Counted from the first letter of the stretch, positions 1 through 10,396 are shown. The stretch is 64,000 nt of DNA from Neofusicoccum parvum (GCA_020912385.1 CP087207.1:310001-374000); one strand, 5' to 3'. Notes: generated by a model from the letters alone, not told the origin. Program-made: numbers and translations.

Positions 1-2334
1 TTGACGCCGCCAAGCTTGAGGTTGAACTTGAGCGCCACGTTGCGGAAGTACTGGTCCTGTCCGCGCTCCTTTGAGATCTTGCTACCGTCGGCGCAGATGG
101 TGTGCACGCCGTACTTGACGTCGCCAAGCCGCTTGATGCGGTTGTACACCGGAAGCTTCTTGTTGATGCCCGGGAAGATGATGAAAAGCAGGTCCAGCCC
201 CTTGGATGCCCTCTCAAACATGGCGTCGAGCTGCGGGTCATCCTCGTCCCGGATCTGCAACCTCTTCCCTGCCATGGGCGCGTCCACAGGAGCGCCGGTC
301 TCCTGCAGAGCCTTGGTGAAATTTGCCATCAGCGGTTGGAGGTCGCTTTCCCTCACCGTGTCTGGATAGCCAGGCATGGAGAGAAGCAGGTACGACCACT
401 TCTTGAGAGGCGTGCCCGAGGCGTAGAACTGAAGTTTCAGCAGGTTCCAAGATCCTCCACGCAGCTGGGCGCTCTTGTTCTGCTTATACAGAACTTTGGG
501 CTCGTTGAGGATGCGCCCAGAGACGGTGATCAAGTCCTTCGGGACCGAGATGCCAAATTGAGCCTGGTTCCATGGTTAGTTCTAAACCAGTATCATCGAG
601 ACTCCTACGCTTACCAGGTGAACATTTCCCTTCTCGTCAAGTCCTACGGTTTGGTAACCATCCTTGACAATCGCGTTCGCATTCTGTCCCGGTGGGCGGA
701 CGGCAGCCCTAATCATCTGCGCCGTTTGGTCACCGTCGAGCTTTTTCTTGGAGGGTTGCGCGGGCATGACCACGCCAACTTCCGGAGGAAGATATGTTGG
801 GTTCTGGTTAGTTCCAACGTTGACGACCGGAAGCGAAGGATCCGCAATCTTTCTTCCGTAGGCTATCTTTATTTTTAGAGCAGGCACACTTGTAACTTAA
901 TGACGGTTGTTTACCTTGCACAAAGAAGTCGTATACGCTAATGTAGCGGCCACCGGAGGACTGCTCAGGCTTCGCAGGACCCGCTGGCTTGCCCTTGCCT
1001 TTTCCCTTCCCCTTCCCTGATCCTTGGGATGTTTGTGGCGCACTATCCATCCAGAACTCCACGTCTCTTGGCCCTGCGCCGTACGCCTTCACTCTGGGCG
1101 GATGCTCCAGAGATCGGCCGTCGTACTTGTTGGCAAACGCGGAGACAGTCTTGATTCTAAGCAGGACTTCGCCCTTCTTGTTCTTTTTTTCCGGCAAATG
1201 GGTGGTCCTGATTTTGAGCTTATTTATGAACTTCTCGAGCCGAAGCTTGTTGTGAATTCCGTATTTCCGCATCAAGTGGTCCAAGGGAATGTCCTGATAG
1301 AAGGCGCCGTAGCTGACATTGACGTTGACGAGCACACGGCAGGTCGCCATCCGTACACTAGAGAAGAAGCCTCGGATGGCATCCAGTCCAGAACCAAGAT
1401 CCCACTTCTCCGAATCGGAGCCAACGGCGAAGGTCTTGCTTTTTCCGATTGCAGCAAGATTGCCGGTGGACTTGGCATGGTGGTTCATGAAAATGTTGAA
1501 GGCCTGGACCATGGCATCTTCGTCACCATATCGAGTGTTCATGTTCGTGGATGTCAAGTATTCCAGGAGATTGGCAACGCTCAGACTGTTCGTAAATTTG
1601 AGACGGATGTTGTAAGTCTGGGCGTTCGGCAGCGGCTCATCTTCACCTTCGGCGCGGTACTGGAGCTTGACAACAATCTCATCCCTCTCAAGCTTCTTCC
1701 TTGAGATTAGCGTTGACTTGTAGTCCGTGACGATATCGGACGAGAGAGGCTTCAGCTCAGCCGTCTCTAGTAGTAGTCGGACAAGCTGTTCCTGCTTCTT
1801 GCCCTTCGCTTCTGGGACAACAGCAACGTCGTAGCGGTAAAGCACAAGATCCTTTTGGGGGACCAGCTCAAAGTAGTTCGCCCACAAGGTGACGGGCGTG
1901 CCCCTGGTGCCGAAGCCAGGACGGACAGGAAGCCCGCCGTCCAGATTCAAGCGCTCAAGCCCGTGTGTATCAGCAGCGGCCTTCTGAATGGCGTTCTCGG
2001 CCTGCGTGACACGAGCATCGGGAGCGGGAACGGCACCGTTGGGGGCCCTAAACCAAGTGTCAGTGCTAGCGCCGGACGTGGCATGCGGGCGTCGAACTCA
2101 CGAGTAGACCTGCACCGGCGCTCCGCCCCTCCCTCCTCCTCGGCCGCCGCGAAAGTCTCCACCTCCACGGCCGCCCCGGAAGTCTCCACCACCGCGTCCG
2201 CCGCGGAAGTCGCCTCCGCCGCGAGGGTTGTGGCTGAATCCGCCACGATCTCCACCTCCGGCGAAACCGCCGCGCCCGCCGCCACCGCGACCGCGGCCTC
2301 TTCCGCCGTCGCCTCTTCCGCGCCCACTCGACAT
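1..2334 (-). CDS. Argonaute protein (QDE-2/AGO type), 5' part only
   Basis: Small-RNA-binding effector of RNA silencing. I read four exons: 2334-2102, 2047-915, 862-615 and 563-1, joined by 51-54 nt introns with frame kept at each junction. The start codon at 2334 opens a glycine/arginine-rich leader with GGGDFRGGRG repeated three times. Next come the Argonaute N and linker segments. The PAZ region ends near VYDFFVQ, followed by the conserved linker stretch around VVNVGTNQNPTYLP. The MID region follows, with KVLYK and the stretch around YLLLSMPGY. The frame is open at the window edge after about 725 residues, so the PIWI domain and its catalytic residues lie outside and slicer activity cannot be judged. 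RGG leaders are common in eukaryotic Argonautes and are usually methylation or RNA-contact sites. It cannot be assigned to the quelling (QDE-2) or meiotic (SMS-2) class from this part. Confidence 0.93.
2135..2225 (-). repeat. 30-bp tandem repeat coding RGG motifs
   Basis: Three near-identical 30-bp units in exon 1 of the Argonaute gene encode the 10-residue unit GGGDFRGGRG. The repeat is in frame, so its copy number could vary without breaking the gene. Confidence 0.75.
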
Positions 2335-3708
2335 GCTTGCTGGATTTGGCAGGTGCAGATGGTGCGTGACTTGTGATGCAGGGTGAGAATGCTTGGTGGA
2401 CACGGGTGAATTGCTGCAGCAGCCTCACTCTGAGAGAGCGGGGTAATGACAGCAACAGAGAGTGAGAAGTCGGACGACGTGTGTAACGATGACACAACTC
2501 GAGTCATGACGCGACTTAGTCCCACGCTCCATGAGCAGTGTTGCGAACGGGCCGCTTTCAGCCTTGCTGCCTCAGCCTTGCTGGGCACAATCTTGATCGG
2601 CAACACAAACAAAGCAGGGCATATGAAACATCTACGCAGACTGGTTGGTAAAATTCAACAGACTGTCCCGCCACAATGTCTGGCTTGTAGCGCTTGCACG
2701 CCAAAGCTGATTCATCGCAGACCGAGCTGTAGGAAAGCCGGCTACGTGTTTCCAGGATTGGAATATTTTCTAAAATCTTTACACGCCATGCGCTGCTCAC
2801 TGTCTGGAAGAATGCCAACCCCCGGAGAATATCCTCCGTCAGCAGATCAGGCTCCGTGAAGTTATTCCCGAAGAGAAAATAATCATTCATTTCCTCGGAC
2901 AAAGCAAATAAAGAAAGACTTCCTTTGAGGTGGTGGCAATCCCTGATCAACGCCATCTTTTCATTGGTGCTTACAGTTCTGTCTCTCACAGATGACTTAT
3001 GCAGCCAGCGGCTAGCGCTGAACCAGGGTTAACCGAGTCTGTTCTTGAGTTATGATAGGTTGACTCCACACAATTTCGGTCCCAAGAGTAACATTCAATG
3101 TCAATGGATGGAGCCATAGCGACATTTTGGTAAGCGTTACCCAGTCTTCATGCAATGCGTTTGCCGTCGTCTAACGAAGCCACAATACCTGCAGCTGGAG
3201 CCTTACATCAACTCGCATGATTCTGTTGTCATGTCAGAAATTGGCCAGAGACCCATGTGGTATCCCAATTACCAGCAGACCGATGTTGAGCTCGGAGGGT
3301 ACTTGAACTTCGCCAACACGTACAAGACGGCGCACATTGTGAGGGGAAGTCGGCGTAGTTGTGCTCGAGGTGGTGGACGAATAACACGGAGTTATACATA
3401 CAACACGATTGCGAGAACGGATATCCCCTCATGCCCGGCGGCGATGACTGACGACATGGCTACAAGCTGGCGAATCTTAGGAAGTTGGATCGGCTTAGTG
3501 GTTCTCACTCTACTCTTTCTCGCTCCCAATAACAGTCTTGGTCAAAAATATGAATTTACAAGGAAACTAAACACCTTGCCCAGTAATGCAACCACCTTGC
3601 TGATTCCTATGAAGATCAAAATAGCAATGCCGATAAGTAGCTCATAATTATTCATTTTATCCCTATTGAGTATTAGTGCTCTGGTCATTTGAAGGATCTT
3701 GATAGCTC
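2335..3708. other. intergenic, no supportable gene
   Basis: The stretch lies between the Argonaute start and the end of the kinase gene and is visibly more AT-rich than the flanking genes. Open frames of 143 codons (minus, 2558-2989) and 165 codons (plus, 3150-3647) exist, but show no recognisable domain and no splice-supported extension. I see nothing else in it. Confidence 0.6.
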
Positions 3709-4746
3709 TCACCTTTCCAGAAGGGTACGATGGTAACAGTTACAGGGAATGATTTGTCGTATTTCTTCACTTTCCAGCTTGCGCAAGACTTCATGTCCCC
3801 TTGGCCGTTTTGTTTCAAAGGGAGACAGCATTGGTTTGATGACGATCTCGTAAACGCTTCGAAAATGCTCGTGTATCCGGTCTCCTGCAAACCAGCTTTC
3901 GACCGCGTCGAGCGAGCAGGAATATGCGAAGGTGTTGCTTCCGGAACCGCTTCGGCACAATTTTTGAAAGTCCTCGATTGAATTCCCGGACACGACCGCG
4001 AGCATTTCTGCGTATACACACCCGAGAGAGAATATGTCCATCTGCGAACCATGTCGATGGTCGCTGTCATCGTCCGCGTAGCGGTTCGATTCGGGAGCAG
4101 CATACATCATTGTGGTTTTAGCTGCTTTTCCTATTGATGTTGTATCCCAGCCTTTAAATCTCGTTGCAGAGCTGAAGTCTGTCAAACAAACCCGACTACC
4201 GCGATGAATAATGTTGGGTGGTTTGATATCTTCGTGGCGAACTCCGCTACGGTGTACGTGATCGATAGCCGATGCTAAACAGGTGAACCACTCTCGAAGC
4301 CAGGTCCGATGGATGATTTGAGTGTCGTGGTCTTCCTTCAAGATATTGCGAAGAAATGACCCGAGATCATTCTCGCCAACTGGAGCCATTAAGAGAGAAT
4401 AAATCGGATCGACCCTTGCAGACACCTCTTCATATGTACCTATTAAAGATACGATGTGATAATGCCTCAGCATCCCCAGTGCTGTGGCTTCATCCTGGAT
4501 GATTTTTCGCTTTCTCCATTTCGATTCTTCTGTTAGTCCCCTGAGATGCACGTATTTCCGGACGACGTTCACTTCTCCTCCTTTGATCTTCACCTCCTGA
4601 ACAGCTCCGAGAGCACCAGAGCCGATGCAAGGGTTCAAGATCTCGATTAGATCCCGCGCATCACTCTTATTCAGCTTGAGGTGTACGTTCGGAGATTCCC
4701 AGCCAGAATCCGGATGCCATGGTGGTTGTGCAACTCGTTCGGTCAT
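3709..4746 (-). CDS. protein kinase-like protein with altered HRD and DFG motifs
   Basis: Single-exon protein of 345 residues covering one kinase fold. The glycine loop IGSGALGAV is at 41-49, the probable ATP-binding lysine is K64 in VVRKYV, and the APE motif appears as AAPES at 216-220. The catalytic loop reads HEDIKPPN (171-178), so the HRD arginine is glutamate. The DFG motif reads DFS (190-192), so glycine is serine. The catalytic Asp173 and metal-binding Asp190 are kept, so activity is possible but would not follow the usual arginine-dependent activation. Pezizomycotina have a large expanded kinase group with HxD variants, and this fits there. There is little sequence outside the kinase domain, and the substrate is unknown. 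A second, canonical kinase lies at 36042-37691 and is not a close copy. Confidence 0.85.
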   Translation of the reverse strand: MTERVAQPPWHPDSGWESPNVHLKLNKSDARDLIEILNPCIGSGALGAVQEVKIKGGEVNVVRKYVHLRGLTEESKWRKRKIIQDEATALGMLRHYHIVSLIGTYEEVSARVDPIYSLLMAPVGENDLGSFLRNILKEDHDTQIIHRTWLREWFTCLASAIDHVHRSGVRHEDIKPPNIIHRGSRVCLTDFSSATRFKGWDTTSIGKAAKTTMMYAAPESNRYADDDSDHRHGSQMDIFSLGCVYAEMLAVVSGNSIEDFQKLCRSGSGSNTFAYSCSLDAVESWFAGDRIHEHFRSVYEIVIKPMLSPFETKRPRGHEVLRKLESEEIRQIIPCNCYHRTLLER

Positions 4747-5965
4747 TATTTTGTCAACACCACGAACATACAGGTTGAAATCGGGTAGATGGGAAGGCAG
4801 TTCAAAGGTTTCAGGATTCCGTGAAGTGGAGCGCGCGAATACTGGTACAGCTTATGGAAAACGCAGGCGAGAGACTTTGCCGACAATAGGTAAACCGAAA
4901 CTTTCAATCTGTAATACAGGAGAACGTTAGCCGCTTGCTTCGAAACTCAAGCCTGGGACTATACCTACTAGATTTTCTTAAAGGTGTGTGGTGACAGAAC
5001 ACATTGCTGTACGGGGTTGACAAAGCTAACCTACTCAAGTAGAAAGATGAGAGTTTAATGAAGCGATGCATGAGAATGACGAAACTGCGCAGATGAAGGC
5101 ACCAGTTGAGGGTAAAACAGTATTTAAGCGAGCCCAAGGCTCTACCATTTAGCCGTTAACAGCTGTCTCGCTTGCATGCTTACATAGCTAGGATTCGTCT
5201 TCTGCATGCCAGCTCATTCTTTGCCGTCAAATCATCGCGAGACATGCTCTTCCACACATGCAGGGGGGATCCAGTAGGAGATTAGCGTATTTTGCCACTA
5301 CAGCGGATTGACACAGCGCATAAATTCCTACATTCGAGCTTATTGAGAGCAGTCATGTTTCCCAACCTGTGCTGATTTTGTCTTGCATGCTCTGATTAGA
5401 CAGCGTCCTGAACGTTCGCTTCTTAATGGCTGTTCCAGCACCCTAGTGCTTATAGTACACTATACATACACTCAGACTCAGACCGAGACTCCTAGCTCTT
5501 CAAACTCAGTGGAGCAAAAGCACAGTACACCAAGTTACCGTGGACCTTGGGAATCCTCATCCCAAGCTCCAAGGTCCACTTCCAATTACCTTACCGGCCT
5601 CACAGCAAGTATCAGAATCAGTATCAGCATTAAATTGTGTAGGAGAAAATGGAACGTAGGATACTCTTGCCTCTTCGGGCCGGATAGTCACTTCAAACAT
5701 GAGGCAGCTTGCGTTACCATTCTCTTTTGAGATTCGCAGAGATCCGGCATCACTGAGCTTGACAATCGCCCGTCCTATCAAAGCCAGCCCGGAGCCATAG
5801 GAAACTCTATTCGCAGCTTACAGCGCACGACGCGCTCAGGATATGGATACACTCTTGCCGCTCTTCCGTCCGCAACGAAAGCAGGATGTCGCAACCCCAG
5901 AATCACCCGTCGAATCACATGCTCGTTTCTCGACGATTCAAATTGAACCCCGTCGAGAAGTGTAT
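4747..5965. other. intergenic, contains a nested palindrome
   Basis: The stretch lies between the kinase start and the MIC19 stop codon. Short frames here (77 codons minus at 4904-5137; 115 codons plus at 5383-5730) have no recognisable features. The only structure I can support is the inverted repeat at 5541-5578. Confidence 0.55.
5541..5578. repeat. nested perfect inverted repeat
   Basis: TGGACCTTGG (5541-5550) is the exact reverse complement of CCAAGGTCCA (5569-5578). Within it, CTTGGGA (5546-5552) pairs with TCCCAAG (5560-5566) across a 7-nt loop. The inner and outer arms overlap, so the two hairpins are alternatives. There is no coding context and the function is unknown. Confidence 0.7.
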
Positions 5966-6756
5966 TTACCGCACAGTCCTCTCGACGAACTCCTTCTCCA
6001 GCCTGCCAACCTCCTTCTTGAACGCCTCGACCTCCCTCCAGCAATCCAGCGGCCTCCGATCATTAATCCTCAAGCACTCGACCACCTTGCCCTTCGCCTC
6101 CTCGACGCCCTTGTCCGGCTGCTCGAGCCTCTTCCGCTCCTCGAGCTTCCTGCGCAGGCCCTCGATCTCCTTCTCGACGAGGCCGCGGCTCATGTCGCGG
6201 CGGCGCTGCTTCTCGGCCAGGGCGTCGGCGGAGCTGAGGCTGTCGGCCAGCTTCTCGGCCAGCGACGGCGTCGCGTTCTCGTCGGCGGCGGCCGCCGCGT
6301 CGGCGGCCGACGCGATGGCGTCCTGCAGCTCGCGCAGGCGCTGCTGCTCCTTGGCGTGCAGCTGCGAGAGCTCGCGCTCGACGCGCGTCTGCACCTGCAG
6401 CTCGAGGGCTTTGGAGCGGGTCGTGTCCGACTGTGTGCGGGCGGTTGGCGTCGATCAGCTTCTGCGCGCTCCGAACTGCGGGCGGACGGGCGGACGGGGA
6501 CGGGGCGGTTGCGGGGGCTGTGGGTGGGCAATTGATGGCGCGGAGATGGGAGGACGAACCTGAGGGCTGTTCTGGAGCGAGTCGATCAGCTCCGACGAGA
6601 AGCGGACGGGAGCGTCGCTGCATGGGTTGAAGATAGCTCCGGTCAGCTCAATCTTTTCTTGCGGGCCGGCGCAAAGGCCATTGGCGGGAGATGAGAAGCG
6701 TACGCGTTGAAGACATGCTGGGCCGTGCCGTCGGGTTTGGAGTTGCCCGCGCCCAT
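5966..6756 (-). CDS. MIC19: MICOS complex subunit Mic19
   Basis: Component of the mitochondrial contact site and cristae organising system, peripheral on the intermembrane-space side of the inner membrane. Exons 6756-6704, 6617-6560 and 6430-5966 give 191 residues. The introns are 86 and 129 nt, longer than most here. The N-terminus MGAGNSKP carries a glycine at position 2, the myristoylation-type start known for this family. It is followed by the family signature around ADAPVRFSSELIDSLQ, which is produced only when the first intron is removed as given. The rest is a long charged helical region (SKALELQ to the C-terminus) typical of fungal Mic19. The first donor (GTACGC) is weak but the joined protein matches the family. 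The gene is divergent from the acetyltransferase gene, with about 220 bp between the starts. Confidence 0.92.
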
Positions 6757-6976
6757 GGTTGCGGTGGTGGTCGGACGAATTGGCGGGTGTGAGGAGAGGT
6801 AGGAGTCGGAATTTGCGGGCGAGAGGTTGACGTCGGTCGTCACAGCACAAGCCTCCGAGTCGCTCAATCCCGTCACGTGCTGCGTGCCCGAGCCATCCTG
6901 CCGACGCGTCTTCCTGAGTAGACTTTTCCACTCCACACACACGCTCTCGTTGAGCGGCGACCGATGGTGCAGCGAC

Positions 6977-7867
6977 ATGCTGCAGACGTCTATCACGAAA
7001 TGGCTCAGCAAGCCCAGCGCCGTCACCCAGCCCGACGCCGTCCCGCTGAAACTGCAGCCAGCAAAGAAGCCTGACAGCGACAACATCGAGAACGACAACC
7101 CCGCAACATCTCCCCCGAAGACCGTCGCCGCCGCAGTCTCCGCTGCTACAACTACAAAGACTCCTCAATCACCACTATCCACCTCCACCCACAATGCCAC
7201 CGCCACGCCTGGCAACAGCACCGCGCCCGCCCTGTCACCCAACATCACCCTCGCACCGCTGACGGCCTCGACGATCTCCTCCTTCCGCCGCCTAAACACC
7301 CTCCTCCTCGAGATCCCCTACCCGGCCAAATTCTACGACGAGATCCTCACCGACCCCGTCACCGCCTCCATCACGCTCGCCGCATTCTGGCGCAACACAC
7401 CCAGCTCCACCACCACCACAACCCCCACCCCCAACAACACCTCCCCCGGCATCCTCGTCGCCGGCATCCGCTGCCGCCTCCTCTCCGCCAGCGCACTCGC
7501 GCTGCCCCCCGCCGCCCCCGAAGACCACCACCAACCGCCGCGCCCGCACCTCTACATCGCCACGCTCAGCACGCTGTCGCCGTACCGCCAGCACGGCCTG
7601 GCGACGCACCTGCTGGCGGCCGTGACGCGCGCGGCCGCAGCCGCGCACGGCGTCGCCGTCGTGTACGCGCACGTCTGGGTCGCCAACGAGGCGGGGCTGG
7701 CGTGGTACCGGGCGCGCGGGTTCGCGGTGCTGCGGCGCGAGGAGGACTACTACCGGCGGCTGCGGCCGAGCGGGGCGTGGGTGGTGTGGCGGCGGGTCGG
7801 CGTCGCGGACATGCTGGCTGGCGGCGGAGCGGTGGAGGGCGATGCGGGGGTCGAGGGCGGGGCGTGA
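6977..7867 (+). CDS. NAA50-like GNAT N-acetyltransferase
   Basis: Single exon, 296 residues from the ATG at 6977. An in-frame ATG at 6827 would add 50 unsupported residues; I prefer 6977 because the homologous-looking protein begins there. Residues 1-90 are a Ser/Thr/Pro/Ala-rich disordered leader. The GNAT fold follows: LEIPYPAKFYDEIL (111-124) resembles the substrate-side helix of NAA50, and the acetyl-CoA signature R-x-x-G-x-A is RQHGLA (204-209). Next are YAHVWVANEAG (230-240) and the C-terminal YRARGF and YYRRL segments typical of NAA50/San. NAA50 acetylates protein N-termini beginning with Met plus a hydrophobic residue. The leader begins MLQTSITKWL, which resembles a PCNA-interaction box. 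The C-terminus is Gly-rich. Base composition is strongly C-biased at third positions, like its neighbours. Confidence 0.85.
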   Translation: MLQTSITKWLSKPSAVTQPDAVPLKLQPAKKPDSDNIENDNPATSPPKTVAAAVSAATTTKTPQSPLSTSTHNATATPGNSTAPALSPNITLAPLTASTISSFRRLNTLLLEIPYPAKFYDEILTDPVTASITLAAFWRNTPSSTTTTTPTPNNTSPGILVAGIRCRLLSASALALPPAAPEDHHQPPRPHLYIATLSTLSPYRQHGLATHLLAAVTRAAAAAHGVAVVYAHVWVANEAGLAWYRARGFAVLRREEDYYRRLRPSGAWVVWRRVGVADMLAGGGAVEGDAGVEGGA

Positions 7868-8229
7868 TGGCGCTGAGGGCTTGCCGCCGGAGCACGCCTC
7901 GACGACGAGGGCTGGCTCCCACGTTGTCATTGCCGGCCTTGGGAATGCTCATCCAGGCGGAGTCCCGTGCGAAGGCGACGGCGAGAGGCACGAGACAAAT
8001 CAATTACGGAAGCTCACGCGACGGTTGGTCGGTGGTTTGCGCGCGTCATACACTCCTCGACGAGGGGGGAAGGGATGGGTCTCGAACTCTCGGAGTTTAC
8101 CAGGAAGGAGAAGACCCAAATTAAGACCAAGCGCGTTCAGATCCCGTAGTACTGCTGGAAAAGCATGCAGTAAGCATTTTCGGGTAACAGGGGATGATGG
8201 ACGGACAGCTTCGACTCTGGATTAGGAAG
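7868..8229. other. intergenic
   Basis: The 3' flank of the acetyltransferase gene leading into the retroelement relic. No gene or clear repeat is seen. Confidence 0.5.
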
Positions 8230-8888
8230 GCGCGCTGAGAATCGGCGATGGGGACCCTGAGGGGACTCCCGGGAACACTACAGAGAGGAACCCCAAGGCC
8301 AATACGCAGCACGGTATCCGACCACAGACCTTGCCCGCAAGGCCCCTTTTCCGCGCACTGAACAAACTGTCGGACGAGGACGTCGAGACATTGGAAGAAA
8401 TCGTCGGCAACGATAAATAACCCGAAGGAACAACCAAGCCAGGAAAGAAGCCAAGAAGAACTTTGGCCTGTTGCAATCGTTTGGAAACGAGATCTACAAC
8501 TACAACGGGTCTCTGGACAAGAGGCCGCCTCTCTATGACGTTTGAGGTGCAGTATGAGGGGCCACCCCAGCTAGCACAGCCTCAAATGCTCGTCCACAGC
8601 GCCAAGGACGTAACTTTACCTATCACTACTTTGCACGGGGCTTCCTCGCTTGTCTAGCTAGTTCACAACATCTAGACGGACGTAGTGACCGATGAAGACA
8701 TGCGAATCCGTTTGGAGGCGACGAGAAAGCCCTCGTGCGCCGACTGCAGCCTCTCAGGCGGACGGCCGGTTCAGACGAACAGATCGTCACCGACAATGTC
8801 CGACCCTCAGCAGAACCCTGCTCCAACCCAACTTGACGCCGGCGACACTCCTGCGCCGGCGGACAACCTCGAAGGCCAACACGCCCAG

Positions 8889-9110
8889 TGTGAGGCTGGT
8901 AAAGGACAGGGAGTCCAGAGGCAGCAGAACGTAGAATCGGGGAGTCAAAGTGGGTTGACGAGTAGGTTCTCGATGAGAGAAGGATAGATATATGGATTGA
9001 GATAGAGACGATTCCTTGGGGAATCGGTGAACTAGCTGGGGACGCGCTGTATATAAGCAGGCCCCTCGCCGGGGGCCTCGCAGCCTCCACGCATACGGGG
9101 CCTAACAACG
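8889..9110 (+). repeat. LTR-like direct repeat, copy A
   Basis: Begins TGTGAGGCTG, as does copy B, and shares with it a second block (9008-9082) containing ACGATTCC and a TATA-like TATATAAGCAGG. Differences from copy B in the shared blocks are mostly transitions. The 3' end is uncertain. Confidence 0.65.
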
Positions 9111-9373
9111 CGACAACCAGGCGCTAAGCCAGCTCCTCTACCGCAGGTTCGACGAGTCTGGCGAAAAGGGCCTCCTCTTACGAATTCCGAGCTATTATCT
9201 AAGACGCGGTCGCCAACTCGGTGGTCAGGCGCTTCAACAACGTCGTCGTGTATTACACCATGACTACAAAGCCAGGTTAGCCCTTCAATGAGTTCGTCGG
9301 CGCGGTTGGTGGCTACGAGGACCTCTTAGGGTACCGGATGGACGACCTGACGACGCGAGAGAAGATTGACAAG

Positions 9374-9542
9374 CAGCGTGTGGACTGGTGGTTCTCACGC
9401 CTCTCGCATGAGATTCGCGCGGAACTGTTGAAGCAAAACTTCACGGCTTAGGTGGCGAACGAAGGGCAGCGTGTGGACTGGTGGTTCTCACGCCTCTCGC
9501 GTGAGATTCGCGCGGAGCTGCTGAGGCAGAACTTCACGGCGA
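9374..9542 (+). repeat. 93-bp in-frame duplication in gag relic
   Basis: A block of about 75 bp at 9374-9449 recurs at 9467-9542, giving a 93-bp period, which is 31 codons and in frame. The copies differ at five sites over about 74 aligned bases. All five are transitions, and copy 1 has A or T where copy 2 has G or C. Confidence 0.85.
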
Positions 9543-9716
9543 ATGAGGAGCAGCTCTTTGCTCATCCGATGGACGGAGCAGCTCCTTGACTTTTAAGTAG
9601 GCGAAAAGAGCAAGGAGAAGAAACGCACGATGTGGATGAGGTTTCTTAAAGCGAAAAGGATGCAAAGATCGGCTTGACGGCTATCGCGGTCCTCTTGTAG
9701 AAGTAGTACAAGTAGC

Positions 9717-9900
9717 TGTGAGGCTGTGTATGGACAGGGAATTCACGACCAAGCAGATATCAGATAGAGAGTAGGAATCGGGTCAGAATTGATGGCAGAC
9801 GATTCCTTAAGGAACCAGTGGGCTAACTGGGAACTCTCTAGATATAAGCAGGTCCCTCGCAGGCGAGGCGCAGTGTCTCACAGTAGTCACATTAGATGAG
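9717..9900 (+). repeat. LTR-like direct repeat, copy B
   Basis: Same start (TGTGAGGCTG) and same TATA-containing block (9799-9873, with GATATAAGCAGG) as copy A, in the same orientation, starting 828 bp downstream of it. The 3' end is not clear. Confidence 0.65.
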
Positions 9901-9905
9901 GTATT

Positions 9906-10396
9906 CATACTCAATTGATTCACAAGTAGAAAGACGGGTGACGTCAGAATGAATAGCTTTTTCAGGTCATGAAGCTGCTTACTTGTATATATCTGCTCTC
10001 AAGATACTACAAAGCACGTAAATAAAAAGGAAGAAAATAAGAATTCAGATGGGTGAGGGGGGGCAAAACAAAAAGATGATTCTGCCGCTACGACCTCTCT
10101 GGTAGAGAAGGAGCATCAGAAAAGAAAAGGAACGAGAAGAGGTGTGAGAGAGGGACTCTAAGAGCAAAGCACCGACCTACCGGTCAGCACCTGCTCTACC
10201 TCTCTCAATGCTTGACCCAAAATGTATCGTTCAGATGTCCTCCCTCCCGCTTCTTTTCCCCGCCACAGCCCCGTCTTGGTCTTCCTGATCCAAAAATGAC
10301 CCTAATAAACACATCAGCTCATCAGAAACCCATCAACTGCCTCTCCCCGTTCTTCTCTATCGCCGACATCTGCTCTATCCCAACCGCTCTCCACGC
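9906..10396. other. 3' flank of glucokinase gene
   Basis: AT-rich then CT-rich stretch between the retroelement relic and the glucokinase stop codon, probably mostly its 3' untranslated region. No gene is seen. Confidence 0.5.

Larger units (their letters stand above)
8230..9905 (+). mobile_element. decayed LTR retroelement cluster
   Basis: Two direct repeats (8889-about 9110 and 9717-about 9900) look like diverged LTRs. Between them, around 9182-9600, plus-strand frames read as broken gag-like protein with in-frame stops. Recognisable pieces include VVRRFNNVVVYY, FNEFVGAVGGYEDLLG and RVDWWFSRLS, the last present twice. Upstream of the first LTR-like copy, an open frame near 8797 starts MSDPQQNPAPTQLDAG, which looks like the beginning of a gag, so the region may be nested or rearranged. 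No protease, reverse transcriptase or integrase remains. The element is dead. Boundaries are approximate, and the 8230-8796 part is included only because it shows similar broken coding sequence. Confidence 0.65.

Noticed and set aside
2558..2989. 143-codon minus-strand frame upstream of the Argonaute gene
   Set aside because: No domain, no splice-supported extension, and similar-sized frames occur by chance in this stretch. Not called as a gene.
3150..3647. 165-codon plus-strand frame with a short hydrophobic segment
   Set aside because: One possible membrane segment but no recognisable family or supporting signals.
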